Part shown: positions 1 through 7,653 of the stretch, one piece after another
Layout: the number at the start of each line of letters is the position of its first letter
Numbering within the stretch: the stretch's first letter is position 1
NCBI RefSeq assembly: GCF_029910215.1
Contig: NZ_CP110395.1
Span: 2,666,001-2,730,000, forward strand
Length of the DNA stretch: 64,000 nucleotides
Source: Paraburkholderia sp. D15
Lineage (GTDB): Bacteria > Pseudomonadota > Gammaproteobacteria > Burkholderiales > Burkholderiaceae
Direction: 5' to 3'
Notes under the pieces: model-generated
Database searches by the model: none
Told to the model about the DNA's origin: nothing
The model's input: only the letters and a program-made list of their open reading frames with translations
Position numbers and translations under genes: made by a program

Positions 1-391
1 TCTGGCGTCGGCGATGGTCGCGTTCTCGCTGTTCGAGGCGGCCTATTACTCGGAAATCATCCGCGCCGGCATCCAGGCGGTGCCGCGCGGGCAGGTGAAT
101 GCGTCGTTCGCGCTCGGCATGAACTACGCGCAGGCGATGCGTCTGGTGGTGCTGCCGCAGGCGTTCCGCGCGATGGTGCCGCTGCTGCTCACGCAGGGCA
201 TCGTGCTGTTTCAGGATACGTCGCTCGTCTACGTGATCAGCCTCGCCGATTTCTTCCGCACCGCCACCAATATTGGCGACCGTGACGGTACGAATATCGA
301 AATGGTACTGTTCGCGGGCGCGTGTTACTTCGTGGTCTGCGTGATCGCGTCGAGCCTCGTCAAAGGTCTTCAGAAAAAGGTCGCAAGATGA
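1..391 (+). CDS. gltK: Glutamate/aspartate ABC transporter permease GltK, 3' part
   Basis: This is the inner-membrane permease half of a polar amino-acid ABC importer for glutamate and aspartate. The window opens inside the gene, and the reading frame runs from base 2. The visible ~129 residues hold the EAA loop ([20 protein letters not shown]), which contacts the ATPase, followed by hydrophobic membrane segments and a short basic tail (KKVAR). The stop overlaps the start of gltL by 4 bases (ATGA), which indicates one operon and translational coupling. The N-terminus is outside the window, so GltJ versus GltK rests on position: GltK normally directly precedes GltL. Confidence 0.85.
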   Translation, partial: LASAMVAFSLFEAAYYSEIIRAGIQAVPRGQVNASFALGMNYAQAMRLVVLPQAFRAMVPLLLTQGIVLFQDTSLVYVISLADFFRTATNIGDRDGTNIEMVLFAGACYFVVCVIASSLVKGLQKKVAR

Positions 392-1113
392 TCTCAATCA
401 AGAATGTTTCGAAGTGGTACGGCCAGTTCCAGGTGCTGACGGACTGCACGACGGAAGTCAAAAAAGGTGAAGTGGTGGTGGTGTGCGGACCGTCGGGTTC
501 GGGCAAGTCCACGCTGATCAAGACGGTCAACGGTCTCGAACCGTTCCAGAAGGGCGGGATCGTGATCAACGGCGAGTCGCTGACGGATAAAAAGACCAAT
601 CTGTCGAAGCTGCGTTCGAAGGTCGGCATGGTGTTCCAGCACTTCGAGCTGTTCCCGCATCTGTCGATCGTGCAGAACCTGACGCTCGCGCAGGTCAAGG
701 TGCTCGGCCGCTCGAAGGATGAAGCGACCGCGAAGGGGCTCAAGCTGCTGGAGCGCGTGGGCCTGCGCGCGCATGCGGACAAGTTTCCGGGGCAATTGTC
801 GGGCGGTCAGCAGCAGCGCGTGGCGATTGCGCGCGCGTTGTCGATGGATCCGATCGCGATGCTGTTCGACGAGCCGACCTCGGCGCTCGACCCGGAGATG
901 ATCAACGAAGTGCTCGACGTGATGGTCGAACTCGCGCAGGAAGGCATGACCATGATGTGCGTGACGCACGAAATGGGCTTTGCGAAAAAGGTCGCGCATC
1001 GGGTCATCTTCATGGACAAGGGTTTGATTGTGGAGGACGACCGCAAGGAAGATTTCTTCGCGAATCCGAAGTCGGATCGGGCGAAGGATTTTCTGGCGAA
1101 GATTCTGCATTGA
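388..1113 (+). CDS. gltL: Glutamate/aspartate ABC transporter ATP-binding protein GltL
   Basis: This 241-residue ATPase drives the polar amino-acid importer formed with the upstream permease. It has Walker [10 protein letters not shown], the ABC signature LSGGQQQR, Walker B MLFDEPTS and the switch histidine in VTHEMGF, all in the usual order and at full family length. The ATG at 388 overlaps the gltK stop by 4 bases and starts the typical [12 protein letters not shown], so longer upstream versions of the frame are unlikely. A GC-rich hairpin follows at 1132-1157. Confidence 0.95.
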   Translation: MISIKNVSKWYGQFQVLTDCTTEVKKGEVVVVCGPSGSGKSTLIKTVNGLEPFQKGGIVINGESLTDKKTNLSKLRSKVGMVFQHFELFPHLSIVQNLTLAQVKVLGRSKDEATAKGLKLLERVGLRAHADKFPGQLSGGQQQRVAIARALSMDPIAMLFDEPTSALDPEMINEVLDVMVELAQEGMTMMCVTHEMGFAKKVAHRVIFMDKGLIVEDDRKEDFFANPKSDRAKDFLAKILH

Positions 1114-1131
1114 GGGTGGAAGGGCTTTGCG

Positions 1132-1157
1132 GGCCGGGCGCATTATGTCGCCCGGCC
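1132..1157. terminator. GC-rich hairpin between gltL and the MFS gene
   Basis: A perfect 9-bp inverted repeat (GGCCGGGCG / CGCCCGGCC) with an 8-base loop lies 19 bases after the gltL stop, between convergent genes. There is no U-tract on either side, so it may be a weak or Rho-assisted terminator. Confidence 0.35.
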
Positions 1158-1191
1158 GCGAAAAACCCTTCTCTCGAATGAACACGATCGA

Positions 1192-2421
1192 TCAATCGGC
1201 CTTTCGTTCATCGCGCAGCATCATCGTGAGTGCCATCGCCACGCATGCAAGCACCGACGCGGCGATGAATACACCCCGAAGCGATCCATACCACCTCGGA
1301 ACATATCCGCCGACGACATTACCCAGTGTCGTGCCGAGACCCAGAAAGATGTTGGCAACCGCAAACACCGTCGTCGCCGATCGAGCATCGACCGTCTTGC
1401 TGATATAGGCCGGAATCAAGCCATAAATTGCATAGAACGACACGCCGAAACACATCGCGGCCAACTGCAATTGCCAGATTTGGGAACGAAAAGCGACCAG
1501 AAAAGCGGAAGAAGCCAGCGCCGCATAGGACAACACCAGTGCGACTCGCACGCCGATCCTGTCAGCCGCCATGCCTGCCGCGAATCCGCTGAAAAGCCCG
1601 ATCACACCGACAATCGACCAGAGTTGCCCGATCGTTTCGAGCGAACTACCTCGCTCAACGGACAGAAAGCTCGAGAGATAATTTTGCCACGGCCCACACG
1701 CCATCCCGCTCAGTCCCAGCAATGTCCAGACAGTGAGATTGCTACGCGTCCATAAGCGACGCCGGTCGCCGGATGCAACGTTATGCTCCACGCTCTGCGC
1801 CGTTTCGTTGACAAAAACCTGCGACGCAAACAATCGGAGAACCACAAAACCGAGCAGCACGATAACGAGCGATGCCGAGCCAGCCACAAGCCAGATCGTG
1901 CGCCATCCGTAGCCCGGCAAAAGCCAGGGCACCAGCACGCCATTCGCGACTTGCCCATAGGCCGTACCGCTGGATATCAGCCCGTTGACGCGGGACCGGT
2001 AGCCTGACGGAACATAGGCCGAGATGACGCCGACAGTCGGAATCACCATGAACGCCGCGGCCGCGCCGAGTCCGGCGAGAACGAACCCGGTCTGCAAGAC
2101 ACTGCGCACTCCCGCAAAGAGCAGCAGCAACACCCCCGCGGCAGCGACGGCGCCCACGATCACCTGCCCTCTCCCGAAACGGCGCTCGACAAGCGGACAC
2201 AGAAGCGCCGCCACGAGGTAAGCGGTTTGCGCGCCGCCAGTCACGATTCCAATCGCCGCATATTCGAACCCGAGACGCGTCCGCATCACGGGAACGACCA
2301 GGGCAAAAAGATACAGCCCGAAGCCAAACACGATCGCCACGAAAAGCGTGAAGACAACCGCGATGCTGATGGTGCGCGTGATCGGCTGCGCGTTGCCTGA
2401 AGTCGCTGCGTGAGTCGCCAT
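1192..2421 (-). CDS. MFS transporter
   Basis: This 409-residue major facilitator superfamily protein has about twelve hydrophobic segments. It shows the MFS features expected of a proton-coupled exporter: AADRIGVR after TM8 (a motif-A-like loop) and a long basic cytoplasmic loop in the middle (GDRRRLWTRSN). The start ATG at 2421 gives MATHAATSG and then a first membrane helix. It is divergent from an ArsR-type regulator gene, and an AT-rich palindrome lies between the two starts, so it is probably repressed by that regulator. The substrate cannot be read from the sequence; an antiseptic, organic acid or metal-related substrate would all fit. Confidence 0.85.
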   Translation of the reverse strand: MATHAATSGNAQPITRTISIAVVFTLFVAIVFGFGLYLFALVVPVMRTRLGFEYAAIGIVTGGAQTAYLVAALLCPLVERRFGRGQVIVGAVAAAGVLLLLFAGVRSVLQTGFVLAGLGAAAAFMVIPTVGVISAYVPSGYRSRVNGLISSGTAYGQVANGVLVPWLLPGYGWRTIWLVAGSASLVIVLLGFVVLRLFASQVFVNETAQSVEHNVASGDRRRLWTRSNLTVWTLLGLSGMACGPWQNYLSSFLSVERGSSLETIGQLWSIVGVIGLFSGFAAGMAADRIGVRVALVLSYAALASSAFLVAFRSQIWQLQLAAMCFGVSFYAIYGLIPAYISKTVDARSATTVFAVANIFLGLGTTLGNVVGGYVPRWYGSLRGVFIAASVLACVAMALTMMLRDERKAD

Positions 2422-2442
2422 GACGGGATCTGTATCGATAAA

Positions 2443-2473
2443 TATCTATATAGATAGAGTACAATATAGATAT
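2443..2473. promoter_or_regulatory. Palindromic operator between MFS and ArsR-type genes
   Basis: A perfect 14-bp palindrome TATCTATATAGATA (2443-2456) is followed by a related half site TATAGATAT (2465-2473). Both are far more AT-rich than the surroundings and lie in the 76-bp divergent intergenic region. This is the kind of site ArsR-family repressors bind to control themselves and a divergent transporter. The link to the adjacent regulator is inferred. Confidence 0.65.
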
Positions 2474-2497
2474 CTCGCGTCAAGGACAATCCGCACC

Positions 2498-2836
2498 ATG
2501 CAGAAACCGGACAGCCTGTTTGAGAGCTCGCTGCAGGAGGCGCTTAATGCGCTTTCAAACCGTCACCGCCTGACCATACTGATCTGGCTAACCGAACCGA
2601 AAAAGCACTTCCCGCCGCAGCGGGACGGTGACCTGGTGAAGGACGGCGTCTGCGTCGGTTTCATCACGGAGAAGATCGGCTTGAGTCAGCCCACCGTGAC
2701 CACGCATATGCAGGCGCTGGCGAAAGCAGAACTGGTGACCTCGAAGAAGATCAAGAACTGGGTGTACTACAAACCGAATAGCGTGATGATCGAGCGCTTG
2801 CTCAACGATCTCAATCGCGCTCTGCGTGGCCCCTGA
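2498..2836 (+). CDS. ArsR-family winged-helix transcriptional regulator
   Basis: This 112-residue protein has the ArsR-type winged helix. It starts with an N-terminal helix (LQEALNALSNRHRLTIL), continues to the recognition region ITEKIGLSQPTVTTHMQAL, and ends with a wing near KIKNWVYY. The chosen ATG at 2498 begins MQKPDSLFE; a longer reading would run through the operator palindrome and is unlikely. It lacks an obvious Cys-based metal site in the recognition helix, so it may respond to an organic ligand or redox state. It is divergent from the MFS gene and probably represses both genes through the palindrome at 2443-2473. Confidence 0.8.
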   Translation: MQKPDSLFESSLQEALNALSNRHRLTILIWLTEPKKHFPPQRDGDLVKDGVCVGFITEKIGLSQPTVTTHMQALAKAELVTSKKIKNWVYYKPNSVMIERLLNDLNRALRGP

Positions 2837-2855
2837 CCGATTCGTCCGGGGACAT

Positions 2856-3602
2856 TCAAGGAAGCTGGCGCGTCGGTCGATACAGAATCTCGTTCACGTC
2901 CATGTCCTCGGGCTGATCGATCGCGAATGCGACGGCTCGCGCAAAAGACTCGGCCGATATCGCGTTGGCTTCATAGAACACGCCGAGACCTTGCGCGATA
3001 TCCGGCTCGCTCACGCCGCCCGGCAGTTCCGTATCCACCGCACCCGGCGAGATCACCGTGGTGCGGATATTCCACGGCTTGACCTCCTGCCTCAGCCCCT
3101 CCGACACCGCCCTGACCGCGTGCTTGGTCGCGCTGTACACCGCGCCGTTCAGCATCAGCTTGTGGCCCGCCACGGACGCCACGTTGACGATATGCCCCGA
3201 CATCTGACGCTGCATGTGCGGCAAAGCGGCCGCGACACCGTACAGCACGCCCTTCAGGTTCACGTCGATCATGCGGTCCCACTCGTCGACCTTCAGGCGC
3301 TCCAGCGGCGCGAGCGACATGAGCCCCGCATTGTTGACGACGACGTCGACGCGACCGAAATCCCGCACCGCCCTGTCGACGAGCTGCACGACCTGGTCGC
3401 GCACGGTCACGTCGACGGCAACGGCCAGCGCGCGAGGCCCTGGCCGGTTAAGTTCCTCGGCCACCTCCCGCAGACGGTCGATGCGCCGCGCGCCGAGCAC
3501 CACGCGCGCGCCGCGTGCGGCGAGGAAACGCGCGGCCGCGAGACCCAGTCCGCTGCTGGCGCCGGTGATGACAATGACCTTCCCTTCGATGTTCCCGCTC
3601 AT
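2856..3602 (-). CDS. SDR-family NAD(P)-dependent oxidoreductase
   Basis: This 248-residue classical short-chain dehydrogenase/reductase has the nucleotide-binding TGASSGLG near the N-terminus, NNAG, the catalytic Ser region NVASVAG and YSATK with catalytic Tyr and Lys. The ATG at 3602 (MSGNIEGKV) is preceded by AGGAG at a good distance, which fixes the start. It is divergent from a LysR regulator 133 bases away, an arrangement in which LysR usually controls the enzyme. The C-terminal region resembles the YdfG-like/serine-type SDRs common in proteobacteria, but the substrate is unknown. It converges tail to tail with the ArsR-type gene. Confidence 0.88.
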   Translation of the reverse strand: MSGNIEGKVIVITGASSGLGLAAARFLAARGARVVLGARRIDRLREVAEELNRPGPRALAVAVDVTVRDQVVQLVDRAVRDFGRVDVVVNNAGLMSLAPLERLKVDEWDRMIDVNLKGVLYGVAAALPHMQRQMSGHIVNVASVAGHKLMLNGAVYSATKHAVRAVSEGLRQEVKPWNIRTTVISPGAVDTELPGGVSEPDIAQGLGVFYEANAISAESFARAVAFAIDQPEDMDVNEILYRPTRQLP

Positions 3603-3735
3603 GGAGCGCTCCTGGTTGTGTTGAGTGATGCCCGCCGATTCTAGGCAGTCCACTGTCAATCCAGTAGCCGTCTCCGGCTTGCTCCAATAGCAAGTTCAGG
3701 TTGATACTGGGCGCACGCAAATTTTGGGAGGCGCC

Positions 3736-4710
3736 GTGTCCATCAGCGACGTTCGCGCGATTGAAATCTTCACCCGGGCCATCGAGTTGGGCAGCATCCG
3801 GCGCGCCGCGGCGACCCAGGGCGTCAGCCCGCAGGCTGCCAGCCAGGCCCTCGCGGCGCTCGAGAAGCGGCTGGGCGTGCGCCTGTTGCATCGCACGACA
3901 CGCAGCATCGCGCTCACGCATGAAGGTCAGCAATTTCTCGAGGCCACGCAGCCGGCGCTGGCGGCGCAGGAACGCGCGATCGATCGCGTGCGCATCGCGA
4001 AGGACGAGATCGCCGGACCGCTGCGCATCGTCGCACCGAAGTACTCGTTCCTGCCGGTGCTCTGGCCGCTGGTCGACGAGTTCTGCCGGCATCATCCGGA
4101 GGTCCAGCCGGACATCAAGCTCGACGATCGCATCGGCAACTGGGTGCAGGACCGGATCGACATCGGCTTTCGCATCGGTGCGACGCTGGAGGACGAGCTC
4201 AGCGCACGGCGCCTGTTTGCGCTGCAGCTGATCGTCTGCGCCGCGCCGGCTTACCTCGCCCGGCATGGCGCACCGGATTCGATCGAGCAACTGGCCTCGC
4301 ATCGTTGCAGCGTGTTCCGGCATCCGGGTAGCGGCCGTGTGCTCCCATGGCTGCTGCGCGTCGACGATGAGGTGATCCGTCATGATCTGCCGCCGGCTCT
4401 GTCGACCAACGATGCTCAACTGGAGACCGAGGCTGTTCTGTCGGGTCAGGTGATCGGCTTGTTGTCGGGGCTGTCGGCGGCGCCGTTGATTCGCGCGGGA
4501 CGCCTGGTGCCGCTGCTCACGGCGCATGCGACCGATCATATGAGCGTGTATCTGTATTACGGGAGCCGGCCCGCGCAACCTTCGAGGGTGCGCGCTTTTA
4601 TCGACCTCAGCGTCGAACGGTTGGCCGGATCGCGCGACTATGTGCTCGACGCGCGTGAGCTGGCGGTGGCGGAAGAGAAAGGACGGACGAAACTGCGTCG
4701 AAAGAGATGA
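3736..4710 (+). CDS. LysR-family transcriptional regulator
   Basis: This 324-residue LysR-type regulator has an N-terminal winged helix (RRAAATQGVSPQAASQALAA, then LEKRLGVRLLHRTTR) and a C-terminal periplasmic-binding-like effector domain from about residue 90. The GTG at 3736 is favoured because GGGAGG lies 5 bases upstream; no in-frame ATG is better placed. The last ~20 residues are basic (KGRTKLRRKR), an unusual tail that may not be structured. It is divergent from the SDR gene and is its likely regulator. Confidence 0.88.
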   Translation: MSISDVRAIEIFTRAIELGSIRRAAATQGVSPQAASQALAALEKRLGVRLLHRTTRSIALTHEGQQFLEATQPALAAQERAIDRVRIAKDEIAGPLRIVAPKYSFLPVLWPLVDEFCRHHPEVQPDIKLDDRIGNWVQDRIDIGFRIGATLEDELSARRLFALQLIVCAAPAYLARHGAPDSIEQLASHRCSVFRHPGSGRVLPWLLRVDDEVIRHDLPPALSTNDAQLETEAVLSGQVIGLLSGLSAAPLIRAGRLVPLLTAHATDHMSVYLYYGSRPAQPSRVRAFIDLSVERLAGSRDYVLDARELAVAEEKGRTKLRRKR

Positions 4711-4776
4711 TGGAAGCGGCAGTCCATCGGGCGAGCTGTGAAAACACTGCCGGACCGTCCACTCGCCGGGTTGTCT

Positions 4777-6063
4777 TCACCGGCGAGCGCGGTCCGTGTG
4801 ACCTTGGCGTAGCAGCGCCACGTTCTGGTCGATGCGCCTTTGAATCATGCGCAAGGTGTCTCGAGTAATCACCCCCGAGTACAGGCTTCGGGCAATGTCT
4901 GCAAATTGGCTGGCCACCTCGCACATCCTGTCGATCATCACGCCGGCATCGCCCTGCGACACCTCCGCCTCCTCGGCAAGCCGAAGCAGGTGCGCGCGAG
5001 AAATCGCCAGCGCCTCTCCCATCACGTCCATCTGGTGATAGCCTCCGGGTCCCTCGCAGAAGGTCACGTCGTAAGCCGGCGCCAGCCTCCATTGCCCCTC
5101 TCGCGCCATGATGCAGGCGAAGTTCTTGGGATGATCGTCCCGGTTGTTGAACGCAACATTGAAGACGGCACGCTCGAAGGCCACCGCCATTTGTCGTACG
5201 TCGTTGGTGCACATCTGCGTCGCCCGCAAGAAGGTGACGTAGTCCAACGCCCCCGGCGTCCGGTAATTGGCACCCGTGAAGGCAGCGAGGCTCTGCATGG
5301 GGATGCGCAATCCATCGTGGCGATCAAAGCGCTTGCTGGCAAACGCCGCCAGCCCATTTGGCAAACTGAAGTACCGCGTATCCGGGGTCTCGATGCCGCA
5401 TCGACGCAGGCATTCGGCATAGACCATCTCGATGGCGCACACATCGAGATGTTCTTCTTTCGCGGGAAATTTGACTAACCAGGCTTCGAATCCCGGTGTC
5501 ACCGCCGTGGTAAAGCCACCGGTTTGGGGATTGCGATAGACCAGGGCCTTAGGCCTTGCGCCTTGGGGCGAACCGCCCACCAGCAGCAACGACTGCAGGA
5601 ACGCGCCACCTTCTCCATGGAGCACCTCCTGCACTTGCGCGGCGAGTTTTTCCATCGGAATGTGGACGCCCGGCTCCGCCCCTTCAGGCAACACGGGTTC
5701 GAACGTCATGGCCCCCATCGCATTCCTACCGATATAGGACAGCCGCTCCAGGGGCCCAACGCGCGCCGTGGTCAGCCCACGGCTCCTGAACATGCGGTCC
5801 ATCAGCAGTATGCCCCAACCGTCCGGCAAGGCGTCGTAGACGGGCCCTGGTAGTTGCAATTGATGGTCCGGGAAATCTCGCCGCAAGTTGGGGCCCTGCA
5901 GCGGCAGCGTGTACGAGGACAGTTCCAGGCCCCTTTGTCTGGCTTCGCTGCTGTACTCGAACGCGATCATCGGGCGACTGCCGAGGGCGGTCGTGGAGAT
6001 CAGCGTGCCCCAATGCCAGCGCTCCCCCCAGCCCTCGTAGAAGACGTTCACCTGCTCAAGCAT
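4777..6063 (-). CDS. hipA: HipA-family serine/threonine kinase toxin
   Basis: This 428-residue HipA-type kinase is the toxin of a type II toxin-antitoxin system; HipA proteins phosphorylate aminoacyl-tRNA synthetases such as GltX. Visible features are the N-terminal subdomain, the Gly-rich loop GGSPQGARPK (residues 163-172), the catalytic NNRDDHPKN (306-314) and the metal-binding YDVTF (331-335). The catalytic Asp and Lys appear intact. The ATG at 6063 overlaps the end of hipB by 8 bases, so the two are translationally coupled. The protein carries the N-terminal HipA subdomain in the same chain, as in E. coli, rather than in a split HipS/HipT arrangement. Its kinase target is not known. Confidence 0.92.
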   Translation of the reverse strand: MLEQVNVFYEGWGERWHWGTLISTTALGSRPMIAFEYSSEARQRGLELSSYTLPLQGPNLRRDFPDHQLQLPGPVYDALPDGWGILLMDRMFRSRGLTTARVGPLERLSYIGRNAMGAMTFEPVLPEGAEPGVHIPMEKLAAQVQEVLHGEGGAFLQSLLLVGGSPQGARPKALVYRNPQTGGFTTAVTPGFEAWLVKFPAKEEHLDVCAIEMVYAECLRRCGIETPDTRYFSLPNGLAAFASKRFDRHDGLRIPMQSLAAFTGANYRTPGALDYVTFLRATQMCTNDVRQMAVAFERAVFNVAFNNRDDHPKNFACIMAREGQWRLAPAYDVTFCEGPGGYHQMDVMGEALAISRAHLLRLAEEAEVSQGDAGVMIDRMCEVASQFADIARSLYSGVITRDTLRMIQRRIDQNVALLRQGHTDRARR

Positions 6064-6373
6064 TGCCGGGCCTCCTCTTGGTGCGGAGACGATTGGCCGT
6101 CTTTTCGTAGCGGCGGATGTCCTCGATGCTGTCCAGCTTTGGCTGGAACAGCGCTTCGAGCTCCCTCGTCCTCCCAAGCGCCATCGCTACCCGGACGACG
6201 GCCTCGAAGCCGACGTTGCGCCCGGCTTCCAGGTTCGACACGGTGTTGGTTGCGATGCCGGCACGGCCGGCCAGATCGGCCTGTGTCATGTCCTGAGCCA
6301 GGCGCTCTCTGCGCAAGCGGTCGCACAGGCGAGTCACGACCTCGCTGGGCTTGCTGAAGGTTAAATCCAGCAT
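6056..6373 (-). CDS. hipB: HipB-family antitoxin, Xre-type DNA-binding protein
   Basis: This 105-residue antitoxin has an Xre-type helix-turn-helix: LAQDMTQADLAGRAGIATNT then VSNLEAGRN. A basic C-terminal tail (TKRRPGNA) follows. It is the first gene of the hipBA operon and precedes the toxin, as usual. HipB neutralises HipA and represses the operon by binding inverted repeats; a matching inverted repeat lies immediately upstream at 6376-6411. The ATG at 6373 directly abuts that operator region, leaving a very short leader. Confidence 0.9.
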   Translation of the reverse strand: MLDLTFSKPSEVVTRLCDRLRRERLAQDMTQADLAGRAGIATNTVSNLEAGRNVGFEAVVRVAMALGRTRELEALFQPKLDSIEDIRRYEKTANRLRTKRRPGNA

Positions 6374-6375
6374 AG

Positions 6376-6411
6376 TGGGTGTTTACCCCGTTTTTTGGCA
6401 GTTAACACCCA
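6376..6411. promoter_or_regulatory. Putative HipB operator
   Basis: The arms TGGGTGTTTA (6376-6385) and TTAACACCCA (6402-6411) form an inverted repeat with 9 of 10 positions matching around a 16-base spacer, just upstream of hipB. A further GTTAAC lies near 6422. This fits autorepression of hipBA by HipB; binding itself is inferred. Confidence 0.6.
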
Positions 6412-6599
6412 AAATTATAGAGTTAACGAGACTCTTATTCAAGATAGATTAATTCCCTAATTTTGTGCTTTATCTGTCAAATTTCGCAAATAACCACAAT
6501 ATATTGGAGTTAGTCAGATCCACGCTGACAAAGGGGCGGCAAGCCGTCGCGAGGCTGCACTGCGCTAACCCAGGCAGCCAACCGCATTCCGAAGCCGAG

Positions 6600-6766
6600 A
6601 ATGGCGCATGGCGTTTCGACGGCATGCCGTATCGGTCATGACGGAACTCGAATCGAAAGGAAATGGTGCCCGCCGGAGATACTGCGACGGACATGCGGTC
6701 GCGGTCGGCGATCTTGCACAGGGTTGTGCCGGGCTTGAGGTTTCGCAGTGCACATTCGGCGAGCAT
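6600..6766 (-). pseudogene. Integrase gene remnant (N-terminal ~55 codons)
   Basis: The translation from the ATG at 6766 begins with ALRNLKP, KIADRD and SPAGTISFRF. This closely matches the first ~40 residues of the intact integrase at 20768-22030 and then decays (RYGMPSKRHAP). The catalytic domain is missing. The DNA similarity continues into the upstream region. It lies 158 bases from the left att copy, in the same orientation and position relative to att as the intact integrase. It is probably left from an earlier element inserted at the same site. Confidence 0.8.
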
Positions 6767-6862
6767 CGTTTCTCGTTCTCGTGGTCGGCATGCCTTTTAC
6801 CGTCACCAACCACGAGCCCTCGATATGCCCTCAAACCCGCACCACGCCTGACTTTTTTGAAA
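6652..6862. repeat. Direct repeat of the integrase 5' region (left copy)
   Basis: These 211 bases are similar to 21916-22126, which hold the start and upstream region of the intact integrase. Conserved blocks include CGAAAGGAAATGGTGCCCGC and CCGTCACCAACCACGAGCCC. Many scattered substitutions show the copies are diverged, not a recent duplication. Confidence 0.85.
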
Positions 6863-6923
6863 TCAAAGACTTATAGAGAAATGGCTGGCAAGAAAAACTC
6901 TGTGCCAATCCCCATAAGTCATC

Positions 6924-6968
6924 TGATTTTATTGATAATTTTTTTACCGCTTATTCCCACTCGATTGT
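6924..6968. repeat. Left att site of the guaA island
   Basis: This ~45-bp sequence matches 22345-22388 with few differences and shares TGATTTTATTG, AATTTTTT, ACCGC and TCCCACTCGAT. Read on the minus strand it encodes the GuaA C-terminus TIEWE followed by a stop (GAA TAA here, GAG TAG at guaA). Homology to guaA ends just upstream of those codons. This is the expected product of site-specific integration into the guaA 3' end; the GMP synthase gene is a known integration hotspot. Confidence 0.85.
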
Positions 6969-7653
6969 CAACCATTGGGCTGGAGCCTTGTGTAGACGGC
7001 CTTTCCGCGGGTTGGCATTGCAACGATACCGCCAGCGATGCCGACAAATCCGTCCAGCACTTCTCGGCTTCCGGTCGATTGCAATGGAAGACAACGCCTC
7101 TTTTCCTCACCACACCCGGGGAGGAAGAGTACCGCAAAGCATTGCACAAAGGTAATACCGTCACGAGTACGGTCAGGCTCCTTCCGACGCGGCCCGCTCA
7201 AAGCCAACAGATGCTGCGATGTTCAAGGTCACGGGCTCCCAGCGCACACCGCCAAAGCGAGGAGATGGGCCTACATCTCACGCTGGCAAAGCCCGAAGCA
7301 GTGCCGAAGGCGGCCGCCAAATCCAAAACCGCGACGAAGGGCGTTGTGCCGAAGAAAGCATGGCCAGTCGCGAAGCGAGCGGGCAGCACGACCTCGAAGA
7401 GCCGTACCCGAGCCGGCAGTGCGGCACATGCCTGACGCCCAATCTGCCCCAGCTCACGATCGGTCGAACCGCCCTCGCGGGCTTTTCTTTACGATATAGA
7501 GACGGCGTAGAATCTATGTTCCTCGCCACGCCCCCCCCCGCAAGCGCCAAAGCCTCGACGTCCGATAGTGTCCAGACGCTGCAGCAAACGCTTGAGGCCT
7601 TCTGATCAGCCTGTGTTGCAGAAGGGGATCTCCGAAGCTGGCGACACTCGGCC
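6969..7653. other. 685-bp stretch with no secure gene
   Basis: Frames here are short and show no family motif. The only hint of coding is an Ala/Lys-rich stretch at 7265-7435, listed separately. A possible -10 TAGAAT at 7508-7513 precedes the next gene, but no good -35 was found. The stretch may hold debris of earlier insertions. Confidence 0.5.
7265..7435 (+). pseudogene. Ala/Lys-rich 56-codon frame, possible gene remnant
   Basis: The frame from the ATG at 7265 encodes 56 residues with a strong bias to Ala, Lys and Pro (for example KPEAVPKAAAKSKTATKG and VPKKAWPVAKRAG). It resembles the low-complexity basic tails of nucleoid-type or MucR/H-NS-like proteins, but no folded domain is visible. 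It could be the 3' end of a deleted gene. I do not assign a function. Confidence 0.25.

Noticed and set aside
6608..7435. 275-residue plus-strand frame spanning the integrase remnant and att site
   Set aside because: It reads antisense through the integrase fragment and through the guaA att; only its last ~56 codons are possibly coding.
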